NCBI GenBank assembly: GCA_003344405.1
Contig: NOWV01000404.1
Span: 1 to 25,041, forward strand
Source of the DNA: Trichoplax sp. H2
Lineage: Eukaryota > Placozoa > Uniplacotomia > Trichoplacea
DNA: 25,041 nt
Direction of reading: 5' to 3'
Part shown: piece by piece, positions 24,701 through 25,041 of the stretch
Numbering within the stretch: position 1 is the stretch's first letter
How the letters are laid out: every line of letters begins with the position of its first letter
Translations under genes and position numbers: made by a program
Notes under the pieces: model-generated
What the model saw: the letters and a program-made list of their open reading frames with translations, nothing else
Database searches by the model: none
What the model was told of the DNA's origin: nothing

Positions 24701-25023
24701 ACTCCCGTCGCTTTGCTGAACCGTCCGATAATGTGCTCATTTAACAGATAGTATTACCATTTGATAGACCTGTCAGACGTTCAGTAACTTTTTACCGTTA
24801 TCCGTGTACTGTATGCTGTACAAAAGTACAGTACTGTTAATTGTACTTTAATATAGCACTGACTTTTTATGACAGTGACACTTATACACATACTGAAATT
24901 AATAGTTATAATAGGGGATGCAAATCATCTGCTTACAGTTCGAATCATTGTGATTGTAATTTACTTATGGTAGACTGTAAATTATCATGGAAATGTTCCG
25001 TGATAGGACATACCGTAATCTGA
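661..25023 (+). CDS. Multi-exon gene: secreted protein built from an array of single-LRR exons (model span)
   Basis: This span is a proposed gene, not one continuous reading frame. It runs from a signal-peptide-like exon (661) through 49 in-phase LRR exons to a four-cysteine terminal exon with stop TGA at 25021-25023. All LRR exons share phase 2 at both ends, so inclusion or skipping never shifts the frame. No transmembrane helix, kinase or 7TM exon is evident, so a secreted LRR protein is inferred; with every exon used it would be about 1,200 residues. Known single-LRR 72-nt phase-2 exons occur in LGR/RXFP-type genes, but 49 in one locus is extreme. Several genes or mutually exclusive exon groups are possible alternatives. 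The join between the signal exon (phase 1) and the first LRR exon (phase 2) is unresolved. Confidence 0.6.
824..895 (+). CDS. LRR exon 1 (72 nt, phase 2-2)
   Basis: Acceptor ATAACAG, donor GTAAGT. The 23 full codons plus split Leu codons read one LRR with core NNTIRSIHANIFSNL; N6, I8, I11, F16, L19, L22 and L25 all fit. First LRR exon after the signal-peptide exon. Confidence 0.85.
948..1010 (+). CDS. Possible cysteine-bearing exon (63 nt, phase 2-2)
   Basis: Borders ATTAAG / GTAATG and an open frame containing SSAINCTGIDKTQECLS. The INCTG motif with a second Cys recalls LRR N-cap sequences (known family feature), but the position after LRR exon 1 is wrong for a simple N-cap, and the acceptor is poor. 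It may be an alternative N-cap or chance. Confidence 0.25.
1337..1408 (+). CDS. LRR exon 2 (72 nt, diverged)
   Basis: Good acceptor TTTCCTTTAG, donor GTAATA. Core SDSLSKCLEQSIFNL keeps L11 and F16 but loses the later leucines. A competing open 69-nt unit with AG/GT borders begins only 8 bases later (1416-1484, core FSNIIVSHQLSY), so which is used is unclear. Confidence 0.5.
2222..2293 (+). CDS. LRR exon 3 (72 nt)
   Basis: Acceptor TTTAAAG, donor GTAATG. Core NPIQEIAGIINLAIPKL fits N6, I8, I11 and L22; position 16 is Asn instead of Phe. Ends in GC, so the closing codon would be Ala or Gly-like rather than Leu. Confidence 0.75.
2401..2472 (+). CDS. LRR exon 4 (72 nt)
   Basis: Acceptor TTTCTTAG, donor GTAAGT, 107 bp after exon 3. 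Core YVNYNGSAITAFQDMKYL keeps F16, M19, L22 and L25, while the N6/I8 half is degenerate. Frame intact and both splice sites are strong. Confidence 0.75.
3139..3750. repeat. Dispersed intronic repeat, copy R1
   Basis: About 610 bp, clearly homologous to 6254-6866 and 10194-10810 along their length. Shared blocks include GGAATAGCC..TAACTTGC near the start, GAGACCTTC, and TTACAATTAAGGAGACC (3654-3670) near the end. An 8-bp perfect hairpin GGAATACC/GGTATTCC spans 3204-3227, and the palindrome GCGGCCGC is at 3295-3302. No coding frame, tRNA-like boxes or terminal repeats seen. Could be a non-autonomous mobile element or a structured intronic element. Confidence 0.85.
4302..4373 (+). CDS. LRR exon 5 (72 nt)
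   Basis: Acceptor TTTTCATCAAG, donor GTAAGC. Core GGYVRHIACGKIMKLRAL fits V8, I11, I16, L19 and L22. First LRR exon after repeat R1. A 72-nt AG/GT unit just upstream (4189-4260) reads LRR-like but holds a TGA. Confidence 0.85.
4710..4781 (+). CDS. LRR exon 6 (72 nt)
   Basis: Acceptor AATATCTAG, donor GTATGT. Core SSKIRTICDQAFKELKAL fits I8, I11, F16, L19, L22 and L25; N6 is Ser. Confidence 0.88.
5302..5373 (+). CDS. LRR exon 7 (72 nt)
   Basis: Acceptor TTTATAG, donor GTAAGA. Core NNMIKKITNTTFHGLYSL is a canonical LRR with an N-x-T glycosylation sequon on the variable side. Confidence 0.9.
5669..5740 (+). CDS. LRR exon 8 (72 nt)
   Basis: Acceptor TCAAATAG, donor GTAAGA. Core DNLLSHLPTSTFASLPSL is canonical. 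The exon ends in GT, so the split codon is Val instead of Leu whatever exon follows. Confidence 0.9.
5836..5907 (+). CDS. LRR exon 9 (72 nt)
   Basis: Acceptor ATACCAG, donor GTAAGC, 95 bp after exon 8. Core KNRFQNIDKNICFGSRSL keeps N6, F8, I11 and L22; the Phe is shifted one residue. Ends in AT, giving Met or Ile at the joint. Confidence 0.78.
6254..6866. repeat. Dispersed intronic repeat, copy R2
   Basis: Second copy of the family at 3139-3750 and 10194-10810. The hairpin GGAATACC/GGTTTTCC at 6324-6347 has one mismatch relative to R1. Where R1 has GCGGCCGC, R2 has a 6-bp hairpin CGGCGA-AG-TCGCCG (6416-6429), so pairing is kept with different bases. The conserved block TTACAATTAAGGAGACC is at 6777-6793. 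Confidence 0.85.
6888..6959 (+). pseudogene. Decayed LRR unit without splice sites
   Basis: A 72-nt stretch reads a good LRR in one open frame (core LKINNLAYIYLNPMSL: L3, N6, L8, I11, M16) but lacks AG before it and GT after it; a CAG lies four bases upstream, out of register. Best read as a former exon that lost its splice sites, or chance. Confidence 0.4.
7729..7803 (+). CDS. LRR exon 10 (75 nt)
   Basis: Acceptor ACCTACAG, donor GTAAGC. Core ENYISYFDFEALRNC fits N6, I8, F11 and L16; one extra residue near the end explains 75 nt. Phase 2-2 is kept. Confidence 0.78.
7943..8014 (+). CDS. LRR exon 11 (72 nt)
   Basis: Acceptor TGCTAATAG, donor GTAATA. Core NNLASILNITSLSLLSEL is canonical with Leu in place of F16 and an N-x-T sequon. 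Confidence 0.88.
8124..8204 (+). CDS. LRR exon 12 (81 nt)
   Basis: Acceptor TCCTTTAG, donor GTAAGA. Core RNRIIRIYWDGHSNVKPI fits N6, I8 and I11; three extra residues sit between I11 and position 16, and the closing hydrophobic triad is kept. Phase 2-2. Confidence 0.75.
8403..8474 (+). CDS. LRR exon 13 (72 nt)
   Basis: Acceptor AAAAGCAG, donor GTAAGT. Core DNPLSKISHNALRVFHYV is canonical: N6, L8, I11, L16, F19, V22, L25. Confidence 0.9.
8578..8640 (+). CDS. LRR exon 14 (63 nt, short)
   Basis: Acceptor CATTTAAG, donor GTAAGT. Core ANVSQLDTTALKMLQKL shows the LRR spacing with one xxL step missing (three codons). Frame and phase intact; a genuine shortened repeat is inferred. Confidence 0.65.
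8898..8963 (+). CDS. LRR exon 15 (66 nt, short)
   Basis: Acceptor CAATCTAG, donor GTAAGT. Core SYIPSNFTFGNNSLLSSL keeps the I-P-S turn, F at -9, L at -3 and 0; two residues missing in the N-terminal half. Contains an NFT sequon. Confidence 0.65.
9145..9222 (+). CDS. LRR exon 16 (78 nt)
   Basis: Acceptor TTCCTCTTAG with a pyrimidine tract, donor GTAAGT. Core MENVPFVVENKKFEGLINL has the F-x-x-L-x-x-L end; two extra residues before it. Confidence 0.75.
9416..9487 (+). CDS. LRR exon 17 (72 nt)
   Basis: Acceptor CTCTATAG, donor GTAAGA. Core NNGISEIRNNGFPHLPSL is canonical. Confidence 0.9.
9674..9745 (+). CDS. LRR exon 18 (72 nt)
   Basis: Acceptor GAATTATAG, donor GTAAGT. Core YNSISVIEKYGLATMANL is canonical with L16 and M19. 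Last exon before repeat R3. Confidence 0.9.
10194..10810. repeat. Dispersed intronic repeat, copy R3
   Basis: Third copy of the R family. The hairpin region is altered (CTGGAATA ... TATTCCCAG, about 10262-10289) but still self-complementary with a bulge. The block TTACAATTAAGGAGACC is at 10710-10726. No target-site duplication is visible. No LRR exon lies inside any R copy. Confidence 0.85.
11028..11099 (+). CDS. LRR exon 19 (72 nt)
   Basis: Acceptor TGTTTAG, donor GTAAAT. Core NNLVTISAYQYNKLYNL fits N6, V8, I11, Y16, L19 and L22. Confidence 0.87.
11237..11254. other. Short perfect hairpin in intron
   Basis: ACGGTG and CACCGT flank a 6-base loop, just after a T-rich tract (11205-11220). No gene assigned; it stands out from the flat AT background. 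A second one, TTGTCACA (11547-11554) with TGTGACAA (11563-11570) and an 8-base loop, lies 290 bp on. Confidence 0.4.
11331..11405 (+). CDS. Probable LRR exon 20 (75 nt, diverged)
   Basis: Acceptor GATTGTAG, donor GTAAAA, 24 open codons in phase 2-2. Core LNCDALKVIYIYSWISSI keeps N6 and the spaced aliphatics at the end, but the I8/I11 positions are polar. Weaker than most. Confidence 0.45.
11704..11775 (+). CDS. LRR exon 21 (72 nt)
   Basis: Acceptor GACTGCAG, donor GTAAGA. Core KNLIENIEDLSFQNLTKL is canonical. Confidence 0.9.
11918..11989 (+). CDS. LRR exon 22 (72 nt, GTTCGT donor)
   Basis: Acceptor TTGTCTTAG. Core QNRLTVISEKVFFGLNGL is canonical. The donor is GTTCGT, a weak site shared with exon 33 (17780). 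This suggests a regulated, often skipped exon. Confidence 0.85.
12151..12222 (+). CDS. LRR exon 23 (72 nt)
   Basis: Acceptor TTAATCATAG, donor GTATGT. Core SNRIEHISLGVFHNFRTL is canonical. Confidence 0.9.
12403..12486 (+). CDS. LRR exon 24 (84 nt)
   Basis: Acceptor TTTAAACAG, donor GTACGA. Core ENPLKEFVPSKKFPEKPPL fits N6, L8 and F11, then a longer Lys/Pro-rich loop before L-x-x-L; four extra residues give 84 nt. The next exon starts only 36 bp on. Confidence 0.7.
12522..12596 (+). CDS. LRR exon 25 (75 nt)
   Basis: Acceptor TTCTGATTGCTGAG with a pyrimidine tract, donor GTATGT. Core VNQFLVNLGRCNHLYLYSI keeps N6, F8 and the closing aliphatics. The 35-bp gap to exon 24 is near or below usual spliceable length, so exons 24 and 25 may be mutually exclusive. 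Confidence 0.55.
13098..13169 (+). CDS. LRR exon 26 (72 nt)
   Basis: Acceptor TTTAAAAAAG, donor GTGATT, both weak. Core KCKIQEIKSEHFQGLSS fits I8, I11, F16 and L19, with Cys at position 6. Confidence 0.75.
13391..13462 (+). CDS. LRR exon 27 (72 nt)
   Basis: Acceptor ATATGCCAG, donor GTAAGT. Core RNLIRTLSKDTFKELPYI is canonical. Confidence 0.9.
13610..13687 (+). CDS. Probable hydrophobic LRR exon 28 (78 nt)
   Basis: Borders TTGAAAG / GTAATT, 25 open codons, phase 2-2. Core MMLPMAYFINFMLLLF then HKK. Hydrophobic residues occupy LRR positions 8, 11, 16 and 19, but the run could equally be a membrane segment followed by basic stop-transfer residues. Confidence 0.4.
13776..13847 (+). CDS. LRR exon 29 (72 nt)
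   Basis: Acceptor TAAAACAG, donor GTAAGT. Core VNGISEFDLSILTPLPRV fits every LRR position with L16. Confidence 0.88.
13848..15126 (+). other. Long intron with decayed LRR units
   Basis: No intact LRR exon. A 72-nt AG/GT unit at 14306-14377 (GTAGCG donor) reads LRR-like but has three stops; the neighbouring frame gives KYRLKTIYLD..CFNLIIL, suggesting a frame slip. A broken unit also lies near 13894-13952. An open 66-nt AG/GT unit at 14419-14484 encodes VFWYVFVSVTILQIFLF and could be a membrane segment, but support is weak. Confidence 0.4.
15127..15198 (+). CDS. LRR exon 30 (72 nt)
   Basis: Acceptor TGTTTTAG, donor GTGAGA. Core FNLIHSLKNSRPMEAIGL keeps N6, I8, L11, L22 and L25; position 16 is Pro. 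Confidence 0.82.
15514..15585 (+). CDS. Doubtful LRR-like exon (72 nt)
   Basis: AG/GT borders (GTCAAAG / GTACTA), 23 open codons in phase 2-2, core CYKNYCFVLCRLQV with F16 in place. The N-terminal LRR positions do not fit and the donor is weak, so it may be a chance frame. Not counted among the 49. Confidence 0.3.
15782..15853 (+). CDS. LRR exon 31 (72 nt)
   Basis: Acceptor TACGATATAG, donor GTGAGA. Core DNLISWIADGMFKNLPKL is the cleanest match to the consensus in the window. Confidence 0.92.
15854..17507 (+). other. Longest exon-free stretch; degenerate LRR remnants
   Basis: About 1.65 kb without an intact in-phase LRR exon. A unit at 17399-17465 reads DNNLPLSFMQTLINL with a GTATAA donor, but is 67 nt, so it starts in phase 1. 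It is either a frameshifted relic or a phase adaptor. A 7-bp hairpin TGAGGCT/AGCCTCA around a TATATAAA-like core lies at 17056-17075. The rest is AT-rich with no recognisable gene. Confidence 0.4.
17508..17576 (+). CDS. LRR exon 32 (69 nt)
   Basis: Acceptor CTTTTTAAG, donor GTGTGT. Core NNRLTSLPNHLCNG then VIEEL; one residue short but in phase. Confidence 0.82.
17708..17779 (+). CDS. LRR exon 33 (72 nt, GTTCGT donor)
   Basis: Acceptor TCAAAATTACAG. Core NNRIEKLKRRQFSECLSL is canonical. Second exon with the unusual GTTCGT donor; the frame runs on past the donor to 17921, which is probably chance. Confidence 0.87.
17994..18065 (+). CDS. LRR exon 34 (72 nt)
   Basis: Acceptor CAATATTTAG, donor GTAAGT. 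Core NNRISYVGPHTFHDTVAL is canonical. Confidence 0.9.
18486..18554 (+). CDS. LRR exon 35 (69 nt)
   Basis: Acceptor TTTCTCCTAG, donor GTAAGT. Core NNFIEYIGPNTFSAFAPL is canonical up to L22, then one residue short, ending in GC. Confidence 0.85.
18820..18891 (+). CDS. LRR exon 36 (72 nt)
   Basis: Acceptor CCTTAATTAG, donor GTAATT. Core YLNLRKIHEEAFGNYSSI fits L8, I11, F16, I22 and L25. Confidence 0.87.
19005..19076 (+). CDS. LRR exon 37 (72 nt)
   Basis: Acceptor TTTTTTAATCTAAAG, donor GTACGT. Core HNYLNILPKALFDRIPFL is canonical. The polypyrimidine tract before it also reads LRR-like in another frame; taken as chance. Confidence 0.88.
19430..19501 (+). pseudogene. LRR-like 72-nt unit without splice sites
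   Basis: One open frame reads IVDNLFKLRCSIMIL over exactly 72 nt in LRR register, but CT replaces AG before it and AT replaces GT after it. Positions 11, 19 and 22 do not fit. Either a decayed exon or chance; it lies in the 536-bp intron 19077-19613. Confidence 0.3.
19614..19685 (+). CDS. LRR exon 38 (72 nt)
   Basis: Acceptor TTTTGCTAG, donor GTAAGC. Core NNSIAEIPESAFSKLIRL is canonical. Confidence 0.92.
19861..19932 (+). CDS. LRR exon 39 (72 nt)
   Basis: Acceptor TTGGGTCCAG, donor GTGAGA. Core NRHLIGLEEKAFKELPFL is canonical with Arg at position 6. Confidence 0.88.
20020..20094 (+). CDS. LRR exon 40 (75 nt)
   Basis: Acceptor CACTTTTCTTAG, donor GTATAA. Core VNLRKIDFRFLNHLGSL is canonical with one extra residue before the Asn. 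Confidence 0.8.
20120..20191 (+). pseudogene. LRR exon with a premature stop (72 nt)
   Basis: Good acceptor TTTTCTTATAG, donor GTACAC and exact 72-nt length, but a TAA sits seven residues in, just before NLISINYFITRY. It starts 25 bp after exon 40, too close to be spliced together with it. Read as a nonsense-mutated exon; alternative use to truncate the protein is possible. Confidence 0.45.
20245..20322 (+). CDS. LRR exon 41 (78 nt)
   Basis: Acceptor TTTTGATTAG, donor GTGAGT. Core CNLNSSTFNNEFFERISDI shows the F-x-x-I-x-x-I-x-x-L end; two extra residues. Last LRR exon before the inverted module. Confidence 0.75.
20323..20805 (+). other. Intron stretch, nothing recognised
   Basis: AT-rich, no AG/GT-bordered LRR unit on either strand. 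On the - strand, where a gene driven by the inverted module would start, the available ATGs give only very short frames with no signal-peptide character. Confidence 0.5.
20937..20944 (-). promoter_or_regulatory. TATA-like box, inverted copy
   Basis: TATATAAA on the - strand at the position equivalent to 352-359. Its preservation in a copy with many other changes supports function, but no - strand coding exon was found to its left. Confidence 0.35.
21088..21172 (-). CDS. Terminal 4-Cys cap exon in the inverted module
   Basis: Acceptor CTACTTACAG on the - strand, then SNHCDCSLL..DCKLSWKC and stop TGA. All four cysteines and the length (85 nt) match 122-206. Differences are partly silent (GAC/GAT, TGT/TGC, TCA/TCG), with a few replacements in the tail. 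Several changes and no frame break suggest past or present selection. No - strand LRR exons were found to feed it between 21294 and 22080. Confidence 0.5.
21294..22101 (+). other. Intron after inverted module; weak gene-start hints
   Basis: Holds a perfect palindrome ACAGTAT-ATA-ATACTGT (21346-21362) and an ATG at 21614 reading MSTRRLFAIIVLSYHCWL then stop, faintly signal-peptide-like. A 22-nt AG/GT segment (21783-21804) could act as a micro-exon. None is strong. No LRR exon. Confidence 0.3.
22102..22173 (+). CDS. LRR exon 42 (72 nt)
   Basis: Acceptor TATATCGAAG, donor GTAAGT. Core NNLTNLNKTLITSLINL is canonical with two possible N-glycosylation sequons. First LRR exon beyond the inverted module. 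Confidence 0.9.
22537..22611 (+). CDS. LRR exon 43 (75 nt, diverged)
   Basis: Acceptor TTATTTTAG, donor GTACTT. Core YTNISVTSLFAMLS keeps the start of the LRR; the end (RTYYNKL) lacks the usual leucines. A broken LRR-like segment (VALPNAFECILIF) lies upstream near 22460-22510 without usable borders. Confidence 0.55.
22724..22795 (+). CDS. LRR exon 44 (72 nt)
   Basis: Acceptor CAAATTGTAG, donor GTAAGT. Core GYRLGQLPEGLFSRIHEI is canonical: L8, L11, F16, I19, I22, L25. Confidence 0.9.
22911..22982 (+). CDS. LRR exon 45 (72 nt)
   Basis: Acceptor CTATATATAG, donor GTACGG. Core SCQLKTIGLKTLPPSTNI keeps L8, I11, L16, I22 and L25, with Cys at position 6, a common substitute for Asn. Confidence 0.8.
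23190..23261 (+). CDS. LRR exon 46 (72 nt)
   Basis: Acceptor GTTTGATTAG, donor GTAAGT. Core DNQLETSDYLSLISRGSL keeps N6, L8, L16, L22 and L25. Confidence 0.85.
23387..23464 (+). CDS. LRR exon 47 (78 nt)
   Basis: Acceptor TTCTGTTACAG, donor GTATGT. Core NNYITDICVPAKFTAAT then SKLLKL; N6, I8 and I11 fit, two extra residues after. Confidence 0.82.
23687..23758 (+). CDS. LRR exon 48 (72 nt)
   Basis: Acceptor AAAATTGAAG, donor GTAAGT. Core NNQISKLTPFCLNSIPYI is canonical with L16. The tract before it also reads LRR-like in another frame, without usable borders. Confidence 0.9.
23832..23903 (+). CDS. LRR exon 49 (72 nt)
   Basis: Acceptor ATATTTATAG, donor GTAAGT, 73 bp after exon 48. Core NNPLIEFTTYSLLGSTGM is canonical in its first half. 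Last LRR exon before the terminal cap exon. Confidence 0.88.
23904..24938 (+). other. Final intron, about 1 kb
   Basis: No intact LRR exon. An LRR-like start (ENNIARYIYL) near 24129-24160 runs into stops. On the - strand an 81-codon frame (24362-24607) with two Cys is no longer than chance frames elsewhere here. A GTACTGTA ... TACAGTAC inverted repeat sits just before the module boundary at 24843. Confidence 0.45.
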
Positions 25024-25041
25024 CTATTCTGTATTAGTCAT
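24843..25041. repeat. Gene-end/promoter module, third copy (direct), truncated by window end
   Basis: Matches 26-224 base for base with three mismatches and no indel, giving a period of 24,817 bp. Homology stops at 24843, whereas the left and inverted copies share 25 further bases, so a junction lies here. Near identity indicates a recent duplication or gene conversion. Confidence 0.95.
24939..25023 (+). CDS. Terminal exon: 4-Cys LRR C-cap and stop
   Basis: Acceptor TCTGCTTACAG, phase-2 entry matching the LRR exons, then SNHCDCNLLMVDCKLSWKC, a short hydrophobic tail and TGA. It would cap the LRR solenoid and end a secreted protein. Differs from the left copy in this exon by one residue (Thr to Asn). 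The compact spacing is shorter than a standard LRRCT, so the cap assignment is by analogy. Confidence 0.72.

Noticed and set aside
1-25041. Giant LTR retrotransposon with 24.8-kb-spaced LTRs
   Set aside because: No reverse transcriptase, integrase or gag frame in between, and the repeated module contains a spliced terminal exon.

Overview
This is AT-rich eukaryotic, most likely animal, DNA. There is no operon or Shine-Dalgarno layout, the longest uninterrupted reading frame is about 80 codons, and coding information sits in short exons with GT-AG borders on the + strand. I cannot name the species. One-repeat LRR exons of 72 nt with phase-2 borders are known from LGR/relaxin-receptor-type animal genes. 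No 7TM, LDLa or TM domain was recognised here.

The main content is a very large array of single leucine-rich-repeat (LRR) exons. I read 49, all on the + strand. Each starts one base into a codon and ends two bases into the next, so any exon can join any other without a frameshift. Of these, 34 are exactly 72 nt and encode LxLxxNxIxxIxxxxFxxLxxLxxL. The other 15 are 63, 66, 69, 75, 78, 81 or 84 nt, still in phase. Several more units have stops, frame slips or lost splice sites.

Layout: 1-492 is a repeat copy holding a 4-cysteine terminal exon (122-206, stop TGA), a TATA-like box and AATAAA. It looks like the 3' end of a preceding gene copy. A signal-peptide-like first exon starts at 661. LRR exons run 824-5907, 7729-9745, 11028-20322 and 22102-23903. 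Three copies of an unrelated ~610-bp repeat lie in introns (3139-3750, 6254-6866, 10194-10810). An inverted, more diverged copy of the 1-492 module lies at 20806-21293. At 24843 the module returns in direct orientation, about 98.5% identical to the left copy, and carries the terminal exon 24939-25023.

My reading is that the window is just over one period (24,817 bp) of a tandemly duplicated gene: signal peptide, ~49 optional LRR exons, compact CxC..C..C cap, stop. The product would be a secreted, all-LRR protein whose repeat number and order could be varied by splicing, somewhat like lamprey VLR or arthropod Dscam in logic. The weakest link is the 5' end: the signal-peptide exon leaves in phase 1 while LRR exons enter in phase 2, so a connecting exon is unidentified. 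Transcripts are needed to show which exons are used. Introns of 300 bp or more not listed separately (896-1336, 1409-2221, 2473-3138, 3751-4301, 4374-4709, 4782-5301, 5908-6253, 9746-10193, 12597-13097, 15199-15781, 18066-18485) show only AT-rich sequence apart from the weak units noted below.
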